Shown: positions 16,854-26,580 of the stretch, piece by piece
Position numbering within the stretch: the stretch's first letter is position 1
Layout of the letters: each line of letters begins with the position of its first letter
DNA from: Erythrobacter sp. SD-21
GTDB lineage: Bacteria; Pseudomonadota; Alphaproteobacteria; Sphingomonadales; Sphingomonadaceae
Assembly (NCBI RefSeq): GCF_000181515.1
Contig: NZ_ABCG01000012.1
Span: 1-43,404 of the forward strand
DNA: 43,404 bases
Direction: 5' to 3'
The notes under the pieces: model-generated
Seen by the model: only the letters and a program-made list of their open reading frames with translations
Told to the model about the DNA's origin: nothing
Database searches by the model: none
Translations under genes and position numbers: made by a program

Positions 16854-17801
16854 TCACGGCTCGTAATCGGGCAGCGGCTGGCTGTTGAGCAAAGCGCCGG
16901 CGCCCTGCTCGTCGATCTTCTCAGTCACGTCGCGTAGCGCCTTGCTGGTGGCGCGCAGGTCGCGCAGCGTGGCTTCGGCAGCGGGCAACGTGCTTTCGGT
17001 CAGCTGCTTGGTCGCGGGCCGCGCCTCGGCCAGCACGCCCTGCAGTTCTTCCGAGGCATTCCCGGCCTGCTTCAGGGTCTGGCGCAGCTGGTCGGCCAGT
17101 GCGGCGCCTTCCTGGTTGAGCAAGCGGTCGGTCGATGCCGTCACCTGCTCGAACTGGTCGAGCGCCTCGGACGCTTCACGCAAGGTCATCTGCAATTCGG
17201 CCATGGTACTTTCGAACTGCGGGGCGGCCTGCGCAAGGTCGGCCGTCATCTGGTTAGTGTTGGCAAGGATGCCGGCGATCTCGCCCTGGTTCTCGTCATC
17301 GAGGAGCTGCGTCAGCCGCTCGGTCAGCGTTGCCAGCCGTTCGAGCAGCAGCGGTGCGTTGGAGAGCAGCGCGTTGAGGCCGCCATCCTTGGGCGGGATG
17401 ATCGGAACGCCTTCGGTACACGCCGTCGTTTCGCAGGAAATCGGCGGCGCGCCGCTGCGCGCGCCGTCCAGTAGGATGGTCGAAACGCCGGTAAAGCTGC
17501 CCTGTATGGTGGCCGTGGTGCCGACGAGGATGGGCACCTCGTCCTTCACGCTGATGCGTACGCGGACGAATTCCGGGTCCTTGTCCCAAAGGACGATCTG
17601 GCTGACCTGCCCCACGGGAACACCGGCGAACGCGACCTGGCTGCCGTTGGCGAGGCCCGATACGCTTTCCTTGAAGAAGATGTCGTATTCCTTCTGCGCG
17701 CCTTCGCCCCAGCGCGCGATCCACACGATGAACAGCGCCAGCGCCGCCAGCACCGCCAGGGTAACCGCCCCCACCCAAACGTAATTCGCCCGTGTTTCCA
17801 T
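16854..17801 (-). CDS. MlaD-family MCE lipid-binding protein
   Basis: A 315-residue protein with one N-terminal membrane helix (about 8-30), one MCE domain (about 38-120, with V-A-F-A-G-V-P-V-G-Q-V and G-S-F-T-G-V-S-T-I-L-L-D-G) and a long Leu/Ala/Glu helical tail. E. coli MlaD is only 183 residues, so the tail is an extension, which may lengthen the periplasmic bridge. A C-x(5)-C pair directly after the MCE domain may form a disulfide. It lies 3 bases after the ATPase gene. Confidence 0.92.
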   Translation of the reverse strand: METRANYVWVGAVTLAVLAALALFIVWIARWGEGAQKEYDIFFKESVSGLANGSQVAFAGVPVGQVSQIVLWDKDPEFVRVRISVKDEVPILVGTTATIQGSFTGVSTILLDGARSGAPPISCETTACTEGVPIIPPKDGGLNALLSNAPLLLERLATLTERLTQLLDDENQGEIAGILANTNQMTADLAQAAPQFESTMAELQMTLREASEALDQFEQVTASTDRLLNQEGAALADQLRQTLKQAGNASEELQGVLAEARPATKQLTESTLPAAEATLRDLRATSKALRDVTEKIDEQGAGALLNSQPLPDYEP

Positions 17802-17804
17802 TGG

Positions 17805-18707
17805 TTAGGCCTTATCCTTTGTCGCGGCTGCGTTGTCCAACGCTTTGACCGCATGGGCGGCCACCGGCATATCCATGTGCTTGCGCAGTTCGTCCAACGC
17901 CTGCGCGGTGAGCGCGGCGCGGCCACGCGGGCCGTTGAAATATTCCTGGATCCAGGGGTGATCGAGTTCCATCAGGTTCGGGACCGTATCCACCGCGATC
18001 ACCCGCCGGTCCGCGATCACCGCCACCCGGTCGCAGATTTCGTGCAGAGTATCGAGGTCGTGGGTGATGAGGAACACGGTGAGGCCGAGCGTTTCCTTCA
18101 GCTCGCGCGTGAGATTGTCGAAGGCGGCCGCGCCGATCGGGTCGAGGCCCGCGGTCGGCTCATCGAGGAACAGCAGTTCGGGATCGAGTGCAAGCGCGCG
18201 GGCGAGGCCGGCGCGCTTCTTCATCCCGCCCGAAAGCTCGCTCGGATACTTGTTCACCGCGTTTTCGGGCAGGCCCGAGAGCAGCACCTTGTAGCGCGCG
18301 ATTTCCTCGCGCAGTGCATCCGATATTTCCGGATAGAACTGCTTGAGTGGGACTTCGACATTCTCGCCAACGGTGAGTGTCGAGAACAGCGCGCCGCCCT
18401 GGAACAGTACGCCCCAGCGATTGCGCACGCCGATGGCATCTTCGGGCTCGGTATCGATGATCGATTTGCCTAAAACCTTCACATCGCCCGCCGTGGGCGT
18501 CTGCAGGCCGATAATCGAGCGCATGAGCACGGATTTGCCCGTTCCCGAACCGCCGACCACGCCGAGGATTTCGCCGCGGCGCACTTTCAGGTCGAGGTCC
18601 TGGTGAACGGCGTGGTCGCCAAATTTGTTCTCGAGCCCCTCGACGACGATCGGGTAATCGCCCCGGAATCGCTCGTGCCGGTCGATGCCTTCGCCTTCGT
18701 CCGCCAT
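17805..18707 (-). CDS. mlaF: Phospholipid ABC transporter ATP-binding protein (MlaF-like)
   Basis: A 300-residue ATPase that powers phospholipid transport between the membranes. Walker A is G-G-S-G-T-G-K-S (52-59), the signature L-S-G-G-M-K-K-R (158-165), and Walker B L-L-F-L-D-E-P (178-184). These are the MlaF subclass hallmarks, including I-G-L-Q-T-P at 66-71. A C-terminal extension of about 40 residues follows the core. ATG at 18707 shares its A with the mlaE stop (TGATG), so the two are tightly coupled. Confidence 0.94.
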   Translation of the reverse strand: MADEGEGIDRHERFRGDYPIVVEGLENKFGDHAVHQDLDLKVRRGEILGVVGGSGTGKSVLMRSIIGLQTPTAGDVKVLGKSIIDTEPEDAIGVRNRWGVLFQGGALFSTLTVGENVEVPLKQFYPEISDALREEIARYKVLLSGLPENAVNKYPSELSGGMKKRAGLARALALDPELLFLDEPTAGLDPIGAAAFDNLTRELKETLGLTVFLITHDLDTLHEICDRVAVIADRRVIAVDTVPNLMELDHPWIQEYFNGPRGRAALTAQALDELRKHMDMPVAAHAVKALDNAAATKDKA

Positions 18708-19816
18708 CAGCCCCACCCCAGTTCGGTAAAGAATACAGCGAAGAAAGCGTCCAGCACGATCACGGCAAAGATCGCCGCGACCACCGAAAGCGTCGTGCGC
18801 TTGCCGACTTCTTCCGAATTCCCTTCAACCTGCATGCCGTTGTAGCAGCCGGCCAAGCCTACGATCAGGCCGAAGACGGGCGCCTTGATGAGACCGACCC
18901 ACACGTCATAGGTCGGCACGACCTCCTGAATCCGCGAGAGGAAGGTCCAGAAGGGAATTCCCAGCATCAGGTCGCCCACAACTGCGCCGCCGATAATCGC
19001 CATGCAGGAGGCGTAGAATCCCAAGAGCGGCATCATCAGCACGGCGGAGAGGATGCGCGGGATGACCAGCGCTTCCATCGGAGAAATCCCGATGGTCCGC
19101 ATGGCGTCAACCTCCTCGGTCAGTTTCATCGTGCCCAGTTGCGCGGCGAAAGCGCTGCCCGAACGGCCCGCGACCATGATCGCGGTCATCAGCACGCCGA
19201 GTTCGCGCAGGGTAATGCGGCCCACGAGATTGACGGTCAGCGTTTCGGCTCCGAAGGCGGCCAGCTGCACGGCACCCTGCTGCGCGATGACGATTCCGAT
19301 GAGGAAGCTCATCAATCCGATGATCGGCAAGGCGGAAACGCCGACCAGTTCGACCTGGTGGACGAGCGCTACCGTGCGGAACCGGCGCGGATTGCGGATC
19401 AGATTTCCGGCCGAAATCAGGGCCGCGCCGAGGAAGCTAATTACGCCGATGGCACCGCTGCGGGCGTTGAACATCTTCTCGCCCATGGCCTCTGGCACGC
19501 GGCTCCACACGGGGAGGCGCGGCGCGGAGAGAGCCTGTTCGCTGTCCATGCCGGTCAGCGCGCCCAGCAGGCGCGTGGCCCGCTCGCTCGCCCCGGTGAT
19601 TTCCGCCCCGTGCCGGCTGGCGAGCTGGCAAGCCAGCCACGCGCCGACCGTGTCGATTTCCGAGACCTCCGACAGATCAATCCGCGCCAGCGGTTCGTCG
19701 AGGCCCCGCAGGTCCTCGTCCACTGCACCTACGGTAGACACGAGATAAGGGCCGGACAGTGCCAGCACCGAGCCCCCCTCGCCCTGTTGTAATTCGAATT
19801 CGGCCAAGCGTGTCAT
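18707..19816 (-). CDS. mlaE: STAS-fused MlaE-type permease
   Basis: A 369-residue permease. An N-terminal STAS domain (about 1-100, with [12 protein letters not shown]) replaces the separate MlaB of E. coli. The membrane part (about 130-369) has [15 protein letters not shown] and the [12 protein letters not shown] motif that docks with the ATPase. ATG at 19816 follows tcgttcat-type sequence; upstream in-frame codons to 19855 are less likely to be used. It is the first gene of the mlaE-mlaF-mlaD-lipoprotein operon and lies divergent to valS with 105 bases between. Confidence 0.93.
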   Translation of the reverse strand: MTRLAEFELQQGEGGSVLALSGPYLVSTVGAVDEDLRGLDEPLARIDLSEVSEIDTVGAWLACQLASRHGAEITGASERATRLLGALTGMDSEQALSAPRLPVWSRVPEAMGEKMFNARSGAIGVISFLGAALISAGNLIRNPRRFRTVALVHQVELVGVSALPIIGLMSFLIGIVIAQQGAVQLAAFGAETLTVNLVGRITLRELGVLMTAIMVAGRSGSAFAAQLGTMKLTEEVDAMRTIGISPMEALVIPRILSAVLMMPLLGFYASCMAIIGGAVVGDLMLGIPFWTFLSRIQEVVPTYDVWVGLIKAPVFGLIVGLAGCYNGMQVEGNSEEVGKRTTLSVVAAIFAVIVLDAFFAVFFTELGWG

Positions 19817-19921
19817 TCGTGCCTGCGGTATGCGGGGAAACGCCTCGCTAAACAAGCGCGTATCACTTCGAACCCCCTACGGCGTTGCATCGCACAAAAT
19901 CGGCTGGCATGGGCATTTGCC

Positions 19922-22630
19922 ATGAGCACCGAGCTATCCAAGACCTTCGACCCCGCCGAAATCGAGCAGCGCTGGTACACGCATTGGGAGGAAAACGGCC
20001 TCTTCCGTCCGGAACGGAAAGGCGCCGAGCCCTTCACCATCGTGAACCCGCCGCCGAACGTCACGGGGTCGCTGCACATCGGTCATGCGCTCGACAACAC
20101 GCTGCAGGACGTGGTGATCCGCTACGAGCGCCTGCGCGGCAAGGACGCCTTGTGGGTGGTGGGCACCGATCACGCGGGCATCGCCACGCAGATGGTGGTC
20201 GAACGGCAGATGGAAGCGAAGCAGGACAAGCGCACGAATTATTCCCGCGAGGATTTCGTCGGCAAGGTCTGGGAATGGAAAGAAGAAAGCGGCGGCACGA
20301 TCACGCGTCAGCTGCGCCGCCTCGGCTGCTCGATGGACTGGTCGCGCGAACAGTTCACGATGGACGAGCATTTCTCGAACGCCGTGCTCACGACCTTCGT
20401 TGACCTTTACAATGATGGCCTGATCTATCGCGACAAGCGGCTGGTGAACTGGGACCCGAAGCTCAAGACGGCGATTTCGGACCTCGAAGTCGAAACGCAG
20501 GACGTGAAGGGTGGCTTCTGGCATTTCAAATATCCGCTCGCGGACGGTGTGACGACGGCGGAAGGCAAGGACTATCTCGTGGTCGCCACCACGCGCCCCG
20601 AGACCATGCTGGCCGATATGGCCGTGGCGGTGCACCCCGATGACGAGCGTTACAAATCGGTCGTGGGCAAGGACATCCTCCAGCCGATCACCGGCCGCCG
20701 CTTCAAGGTCGTGGCCGACGAGCACGCCGATCCCGAACTGGGCTCGGGCTGCGTGAAGATCACGCCGGGTCACGACTTCAACGACTTCGACGTGGGCAAG
20801 CGCGCCGGCTTCGCTCCTGCAGAGATGCTCAACATGCTCGATGCGGAAGGCAATGTCTGCCAAACCGCCGACGGGCTGGTGCCGGAAGAATTCCTTGGCC
20901 TGCACCGCTTCAAGCGGGACGGTGTCGACGGCGCGCGCGAACTGGTTGTGGCGCGCATGAAGGAGCTTGGCTTCCTCATCCCGCACGTGACCAAGGACAA
21001 GGAAGGCAACGAAGTCCTCCACGACGCCGAACCGCGCACCATCGCGACGCCCTTCGGCGACCGCGGCGGCGTGGTGATCGAACCTTGGCTGACCGACCAG
21101 TGGTATGTCGATGCCGAAAAGCTTGCCAAAGCCCCCATCGAGGCGGTGAAGGACGGCACGATCGAGATCGTCCCGAAGAGCTGGGAGAAGACCTTCTTCA
21201 ACTGGATGGAGAACATCCAGCCCTGGTGTGTGTCGCGCCAGCTCTGGTGGGGTCACCGCATTCCGGCGTGGTACGATGCCGAAGGCAAGGCCTACGTCGC
21301 CATGACCGAGGACGAGGCGCAGGCGCAGGCCGGTGACGGCGTCGCCCTCACGCGCGATGCCGACGTGCTCGACACGTGGTTCTCTTCCGCGCTCTGGCCC
21401 TTCGCCACGCTCGGCTGGCCGGACAAGACCGACCTGCTAGACAAGCACTATCCCAACGACCTGCTGATTTCCGGCTTCGACATCCTGTTCTTCTGGGATG
21501 CGCGCATGATGATGCAGGGCATGCACCTGACGGGCAAGGCACCGTGGCCGCGGCTTTACCTCCACGGGCTGGTGCGTGCCGCCGACGGGGCGAAGATGTC
21601 CAAGTCCAAGGGCAATGTCGTCGACCCGCTCGGCCTCATCGACCAGTACGGCGCCGACGCGCTGCGCTTCTTCATGTCGGCAATGGAAAGCCAGGGCCGC
21701 GACATCAAGATGGATGAGCGCCGCGTCGAGGGCTATCGCAACTTCGCAACCAAGCTCTGGAACGCCACGCGCTTCTGCCAATCGAACGGCATCGGCGCAA
21801 GCACCAGCATTGCGGCTCCGAAAGCCACGCAGGCGGTCAACAAGTGGATCATCGGCGACGTGGTCGAAACCAAGGAAGCGCTCGACGCCGCCATGGCCGA
21901 TTTGCGCTTCGATGCCGCCGCAAACACCATATACCACTTCGTGTGGGACCGGTTCTGCGACTGGTATATCGAGCTCATCAAGGGCAATTTCGACGAGGAA
22001 ACCAAAGCGGTTGCCGGCTGGGCGCTCGACCAGATCCTCGTCATGCTGCACCCCTTCATGCCTTTCATCACCGAGGAGCTGTGGTCGAAGCAGGGAGACC
22101 GTCCGGACTATCCGTTGATCACCGCCAAGTGGCCCGAGCCTAAGGCCGAGGTCGATGCCAAGGCAACGGCGGAGATCGACTGGCTCATCGCCCTCACCAG
22201 CGCGATCCGCACGGCGAAGAACGAGCTCGGCATCGCGCCGGGCGCAAAGCTCGAGGCCTATTGCCCCGCCCCGTCGGCGCTGGGCCGCAAGGTCGTCGAA
22301 GAGAACGCCGCCGCCATCGAACGCCTCGCGCGCCTCACGCCGGTCCACTTCGCCGAAGCGCCCGGCGGCGCGGCGATGCAGGTGGCTGCAGGCGAAGACG
22401 CTTTCATCGTCCCGCTCGAGGGCGTGATCGACATCGAGGCGGAGAAGGCGCGCCTGACCAAGGCGATGGAAGCCTCGACCAAGGGAGCCAAATCGCTGGA
22501 AGGCCGCCTCGGCAACGCCAACTTCGTCGAACGCGCCAAGCCCGAAGCAGTCGAGAAGGCCCGCGCCGACCACGCGCACCACGTGGCCGAGATCGACCGC
22601 TTGAAGGGCGCGCTCGCACGCCTAGGTTAA
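19922..22630 (+). CDS. valS: Valyl-tRNA synthetase
   Basis: A 902-residue class I synthetase that attaches valine to tRNAVal. The HIGH motif is H-I-G-H at 52-55, preceded by N-P-P-P-N-V-T-G, and K-M-S-K-S lies at 558-562. A large editing domain lies between them. The last 65 residues form the typical C-terminal coiled coil that binds tRNA ([10 protein letters not shown] region). No clear ribosome site precedes ATG; a different upstream ATG at 19908 is out of frame. The next gene starts 4 bases after the stop. Confidence 0.98.
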   Translation: MSTELSKTFDPAEIEQRWYTHWEENGLFRPERKGAEPFTIVNPPPNVTGSLHIGHALDNTLQDVVIRYERLRGKDALWVVGTDHAGIATQMVVERQMEAKQDKRTNYSREDFVGKVWEWKEESGGTITRQLRRLGCSMDWSREQFTMDEHFSNAVLTTFVDLYNDGLIYRDKRLVNWDPKLKTAISDLEVETQDVKGGFWHFKYPLADGVTTAEGKDYLVVATTRPETMLADMAVAVHPDDERYKSVVGKDILQPITGRRFKVVADEHADPELGSGCVKITPGHDFNDFDVGKRAGFAPAEMLNMLDAEGNVCQTADGLVPEEFLGLHRFKRDGVDGARELVVARMKELGFLIPHVTKDKEGNEVLHDAEPRTIATPFGDRGGVVIEPWLTDQWYVDAEKLAKAPIEAVKDGTIEIVPKSWEKTFFNWMENIQPWCVSRQLWWGHRIPAWYDAEGKAYVAMTEDEAQAQAGDGVALTRDADVLDTWFSSALWPFATLGWPDKTDLLDKHYPNDLLISGFDILFFWDARMMMQGMHLTGKAPWPRLYLHGLVRAADGAKMSKSKGNVVDPLGLIDQYGADALRFFMSAMESQGRDIKMDERRVEGYRNFATKLWNATRFCQSNGIGASTSIAAPKATQAVNKWIIGDVVETKEALDAAMADLRFDAAANTIYHFVWDRFCDWYIELIKGNFDEETKAVAGWALDQILVMLHPFMPFITEELWSKQGDRPDYPLITAKWPEPKAEVDAKATAEIDWLIALTSAIRTAKNELGIAPGAKLEAYCPAPSALGRKVVEENAAAIERLARLTPVHFAEAPGGAAMQVAAGEDAFIVPLEGVIDIEAEKARLTKAMEASTKGAKSLEGRLGNANFVERAKPEAVEKARADHAHHVAEIDRLKGALARLG

Positions 22631-22634
22631 AGCC

Positions 22635-22994
22635 ATGAAGCTCGATCACATGGTTGTTCTGGTGCGTTCGCTCGAAGCGAGCCTACCCTGGTACGACGCC
22701 TTGCTTGGCCTCATCGGCTTCAGCAAGACCCGCAACCACGTGTGGTCGAGCGACGATGGCCTGAGCGTCGATCTCAAACAGGCCAAACCGGCCACCTCGG
22801 ACTACGAACGCTACGCTCCCGGCCTAAACCATCTCGGCTTTACGGCGCCCGACGAAGCCGCGCTCGATGCAGTCCGCGACGGGATGGCAAGGGCCGGGTT
22901 CGAAGTGCCCGACAAGCAGTATTTTGACGGCGAAACGGCCACCTTCTTCCGCGACCCCGACGGGATGCGCATCGAAGTGACTGTCTACGGCTAG
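22635..22994 (+). CDS. VOC family protein
   Basis: A 119-residue single vicinal-oxygen-chelate module (beta-alpha-beta-beta-beta twice). It starts M-K-L-D-H-M-V-V-L-V, with N-H-L-G-F in the second half and a final F-R-D-P-D-G-M-R-I-E-V. The His residues and the late Glu are in positions used for metal binding in glyoxalase/dioxygenase relatives, but the substrate is unknown. It is co-directional with valS (4 bases) and queE (3 bases). Confidence 0.85.
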   Translation: MKLDHMVVLVRSLEASLPWYDALLGLIGFSKTRNHVWSSDDGLSVDLKQAKPATSDYERYAPGLNHLGFTAPDEAALDAVRDGMARAGFEVPDKQYFDGETATFFRDPDGMRIEVTVYG

Positions 22995-22997
22995 GTC

Positions 22998-23732
22998 ATG
23001 CCCCTAGTTCTCGCCACCGATGACACCGGCGGACCGGAAATCTTCGCTTCGGTGCAGGGTGAAGGGCCGAGCGTGGGGCGCCCGGTCGCCTTCATGCGGC
23101 TGTCGCGCTGCAACCTTGCCTGCGTCTGGTGCGACACCGCTTACACCTGGCATTTCGAGGGCGACAACCGCCCGCACCGCGACGGCGTGACCTTCGAGCG
23201 CAAGGCCAACCAGGTCACGCTCGACGAGGAAGAAGTCGCCGCGCGCATTACACAGCTGGGGCAGGACCGGCTCGTCATCACCGGCGGCGAGCCGCTGTTA
23301 CAGGCCCAGGCGCTGGCCAAACTGCTCGATTTGCTTCCCGATATCTCGGTGGAGATCGAGACCAACGGAACCACCAAGGCCCCGCCCCGGCTCGATATCC
23401 GGATCGACCAGTTCAACGTCAGTCCGAAACTGGCGCATAGCGGCAATCCCGCCGACCTCGCCCTGCTGCCCGAACGTCTCGACGCCTACGCCACCGACCC
23501 GCGTGCCTTTTTCAAGTTCGTAATCGCCGATCCTTCGGACGTGGATGAAGTGCTGGCCCTGCGCGACCGCTACCGCTTCAGGTCCGGACACGTCTTTCTG
23601 ATGCCCGAGGGTACGGACAGCGAGACGTTGCGGGCCCGTGAGAAGTGGCTCGCCGAGCTATGCCTGAAACATGGCTTTCGCATGAGCGACCGTCTGCATA
23701 TCCACCTGTTCGGCGATACGCGCGGGACTTAA
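22998..23732 (+). CDS. queE: 7-carboxy-7-deazaguanine synthase
   Basis: A 244-residue radical SAM enzyme that converts 6-carboxytetrahydropterin to 7-carboxy-7-deazaguanine in queuosine biosynthesis. The iron-sulfur motif is C-N-L-A-C-V-W-C (C38, C42, C45), with S-V-Q-G-E-G-P-S just before it and the G-G-E-P-L SAM motif near residue 95. Start ATG at 22998 follows the VOC stop by 3 bases; no strong ribosome site is seen. Its TAA overlaps the TAA of the convergent HerA-like gene in one shared TTAA. No queC or queD lies nearby. Confidence 0.95.
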   Translation: MPLVLATDDTGGPEIFASVQGEGPSVGRPVAFMRLSRCNLACVWCDTAYTWHFEGDNRPHRDGVTFERKANQVTLDEEEVAARITQLGQDRLVITGGEPLLQAQALAKLLDLLPDISVEIETNGTTKAPPRLDIRIDQFNVSPKLAHSGNPADLALLPERLDAYATDPRAFFKFVIADPSDVDEVLALRDRYRFRSGHVFLMPEGTDSETLRAREKWLAELCLKHGFRMSDRLHIHLFGDTRGT

Positions 23733-25729
23733 CCCTGCGAACGCCACCGCTGGACGGTGCGCAGGACGATGTCCTCCTCGCCGCCGGGCTTGTTCCACAG
23801 TTCGACGAAGCTCGGGTCTTCCGAGGCCGGGCGCTTGATTTCCTCGAGGTTGTCGAAGCTCACCCGGATCGGGATGGCGACACCCTCGCCGCAGATGATG
23901 CACTCGCGGTTGCGCAGCGCGGGGATCGCATCGAGGAAACCGCGCGCACCTTCGGGCATGGCCGCGCGGACGAATTCCTGGTCGCGGTCGTTGTTGAGAC
24001 GCATCGAGATGATCGTACCGCACTGCGACAGCACGCCTTCGGCAAGGTCGGAGGGACGCTGAGTGATGAGGCCCAGCGAGATACCGTATTTACGACCTTC
24101 CTTGGCGATACGGCCGAGGATCGTGCCGACCGAATTGCCGTCGGCGTTCTTCTCATTGGGTACGTAGCGGTGGGCTTCCTCGCAGACCAGCAGGATCGGC
24201 GTGGTCTTCTCGTCGCGGCCCCAGATCGCGAAGTCGAACACGAGGCGGCTGAGCACCGCCACCACGGTCGCGGTAATATCCGAAGGCACACCCGAGACGT
24301 CGATGATCGAGATCGGCTTGCCGTTCGACGGCATGCGGAAAATCTTCGAGATGAAGTCGGCCATCGTGTCGGCCACCAGCATGCCCGAGAACATGAACTG
24401 GTAGCGCGGGTCGCTCTTCAGCTCGTCCAGCTTGTTCTTGATGCGCATGTAGGGCGCGGAATTGGTCGCCTTGTCGAGCTTGCCCATCTGGTCCTGGATC
24501 TCGTTGGAGAGATCGGACAGCAAATAAGGAATCGGCGAATCGACGGTAATCTTGCCCATGGTCTGGGCAAGCTTGCTTTTGCTGCGCGCCTTAAGCAGGC
24601 ACTTGGCGAGGATGTCGGCATCGACCTGCCGTTCATTGCCATTGCTGGTCAGGATGACCTCGCAATGCTCTTCGAAATTCATGATCCAGTACGGCATCTG
24701 TAGGTTGGAGACGTCGAGGATGACACCCGTCGTGCGGAAGGCCGCCGAATATTCGCCATGCGGGTCGATCATGACGATATGGCCTTCGGGCGCGGCCTCG
24801 CAAATGCGGTGGAGGATCAGCGCGGCGCTGGTCGATTTACCCGTACCGGTCGATCCCAGCAGCGCGAAGTGCTTGCCAAGCATGGCGTCGACATAGACGC
24901 CGGCGCGGATATCCTTGGTGGGATAGACCTTGCCGATAGTGACCGCGCTGCGGCCGTCCGAGGCATAGACCTGCTTGAGATCGGGCGTTGAAGCCGGATA
25001 GACCATCGCGCCCGGCACCGGATAGCGCGTCACACCGCGGCGGAAACCGTGCAGCTTGCCGGTCAGCTTCTCCTCGACCCCCTCGCCGAGGAAGTCGATA
25101 TTGGCGAGGATGCTGCCTGCCCTGCGATCCTGTTTCTGGTTGCGCACGCTGGCGAGCAGCCAGCTGTTGCCGACGCGGATCTTGATCTGCGAACCGACCT
25201 GGCCGGCCATGGCGATCGAGGGATCGTCGTCATCGGCGCATTCGGTCAGGCGCTGGGTATCGATGGCGATCATCGAGCCGGAACCGGCGATTTCGAGCAC
25301 TACGCCGATGGGCTGGAGCGCGTTGTCGCTGGCCGGAACGTCTTCTTCCGGCTCGGACTCCGGCTCGGGGGCCGCCTTGGGCGCGAGATCGGAAGGACGC
25401 GGCGGGGCTTCACCCAACTTGAGAGCGGACGGCTCGGGCTGTGCAAGCGGTGCTTCGGCTTCGACCTGCGGCTGGGCAGGTTCCGGATCGGGCTGGAAGC
25501 CGGGCTGCGCTTCGGCGTCCGGTTGCGGCTGCGGCGCCTCGGGCTGAGGCTCGACCTGCGGCCGGTGCACGTAACCCGAACGCGAGACGGCCCCGGCCTG
25601 CGCCTGTTCGCCCTCGGCCGAACGACGGATACGGTCGCGCAGGGAATTGCTGCGGCCCTCGGGCTGCTCGGCTTCCATCTGGCGAGACGGATCGTGGCTG
25701 CCGAAATTACCGTTGCCGAAAGTGTTCAT
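23729..25729 (-). CDS. HerA-like (DUF87) hexameric ATPase with proline-rich N-terminus
   Basis: A 666-residue protein. Walker A is G-S-T-G-T-G-K-S-T (292-300) and Walker B is I-L-L-V-C-E-E-A-H, with T-Q-R-P-S-D-L as a sensor-like motif. These mark the HerA/FtsK P-loop clade that pumps or translocates DNA, or remodels protein. Residues 55-130 are a low-complexity Pro/Gln/Glu linker, and 137-240 a HerA-type barrel. No NurA nuclease gene is beside it, so a DNA-end role is not shown. ATG at 25729 begins M-N-T-F-G-N-G; in-frame codons upstream run antisense into the next gene. The gene ends in the TTAA shared with queE. Confidence 0.88.
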   Translation of the reverse strand: MNTFGNGNFGSHDPSRQMEAEQPEGRSNSLRDRIRRSAEGEQAQAGAVSRSGYVHRPQVEPQPEAPQPQPDAEAQPGFQPDPEPAQPQVEAEAPLAQPEPSALKLGEAPPRPSDLAPKAAPEPESEPEEDVPASDNALQPIGVVLEIAGSGSMIAIDTQRLTECADDDDPSIAMAGQVGSQIKIRVGNSWLLASVRNQKQDRRAGSILANIDFLGEGVEEKLTGKLHGFRRGVTRYPVPGAMVYPASTPDLKQVYASDGRSAVTIGKVYPTKDIRAGVYVDAMLGKHFALLGSTGTGKSTSAALILHRICEAAPEGHIVMIDPHGEYSAAFRTTGVILDVSNLQMPYWIMNFEEHCEVILTSNGNERQVDADILAKCLLKARSKSKLAQTMGKITVDSPIPYLLSDLSNEIQDQMGKLDKATNSAPYMRIKNKLDELKSDPRYQFMFSGMLVADTMADFISKIFRMPSNGKPISIIDVSGVPSDITATVVAVLSRLVFDFAIWGRDEKTTPILLVCEEAHRYVPNEKNADGNSVGTILGRIAKEGRKYGISLGLITQRPSDLAEGVLSQCGTIISMRLNNDRDQEFVRAAMPEGARGFLDAIPALRNRECIICGEGVAIPIRVSFDNLEEIKRPASEDPSFVELWNKPGGEEDIVLRTVQRWRSQG

Positions 25730-25830
25730 CGTAAAGCCCTGGCCCTTCGCAAATCGCAGACTATTGGTCGCGAAGCCTAATGGACGAAGAAGGGTTAAGA
25801 TCGGGTCAACGATAGTCGGTGAGGACGCTC

Positions 25831-26580
25831 TCAGAGCCGTGCGAAGAGACGGCCCGCCCCCCAGCCCATCAGGACCGAAATTAGCACCGCCATCAGACCG
25901 TAGAGCAAGCCGTAATCCTGGGAGAAATACTCCACCCGGCGCTCCATGCCGACCTTGCGCACATCCACCTCGGCAACGGCAGAGGCGATCACCCGCCCCT
26001 GCGTCACCGCGAAGGTTTCGGCGGTATAGGTGCCGGTGGTGACGTTGGATGGCAGCTCGATACGCGCCTGGTAAAGGACATTGCCGGTGATCTGCACGCC
26101 GCGCATGTCTTCCTTGTAGAGGCCCTGCCGCTGTTTGAGATCGACCAGCCCTTCGGCGAATCGCAATTGTTCGTCCGGATCGAAGCTGCCGCTTGGGGAA
26201 AGTTGGATGTAGCGTAGGCCGAATTCGTAGATCGCGGCGGTTTTCTGGTCGACGATCCGCTCGATCGGCCGCGAGGAGGCGACGGCGAAAAAGCTCGGCA
26301 CCGAACGAAAATCGGTGCTGCCTGCATTGGCCCAGATGCCGAGGAAGCGCTCCTTTTCGCGCAGGCGGATCGGCTCGGCCGGCCCCTTCAGCACAACCAC
26401 GATGTCGTAGCCCTGCCCGGCCCGGCCGCTGGGATCGAGGACCGCGCCGAACAGCAGCAGTTCGGTCCCTGTAAAACCCTGACGCACCTGCACTTCGTGT
26501 TGCGAGACTTCGGGCACCAGCACCGGATCGCGCTGGCCCATCAGGAAGAAGGCCGCAAAGAGGATCAGCAGCGCCCTCAC
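25831..26580 (-). CDS. TIGR02186-family exported membrane protein
   Basis: A 249-residue protein with an N-terminal signal or anchor helix (1-18), a large strand-rich periplasmic domain and one C-terminal membrane helix (about 225-246, G-L-M-A-V-L-I-S-V-L-M-G-W-G-A-G). Motifs such as G-T-E-L-L-L-F-G-A and the late Y-T-A-E-T-F-A-V-T-Q-G-R-V fit TIGR02186, a family of unknown role that usually sits beside TauE/SafE permeases. It starts with GTG in the stop of the TauE/SafE gene (GTGA), so the two are coupled. Sulfur or anion export is a plausible shared role but is inferred. Confidence 0.88.
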   Translation of the reverse strand: MRALLILFAAFFLMGQRDPVLVPEVSQHEVQVRQGFTGTELLLFGAVLDPSGRAGQGYDIVVVLKGPAEPIRLREKERFLGIWANAGSTDFRSVPSFFAVASSRPIERIVDQKTAAIYEFGLRYIQLSPSGSFDPDEQLRFAEGLVDLKQRQGLYKEDMRGVQITGNVLYQARIELPSNVTTGTYTAETFAVTQGRVIASAVAEVDVRKVGMERRVEYFSQDYGLLYGLMAVLISVLMGWGAGRLFARL

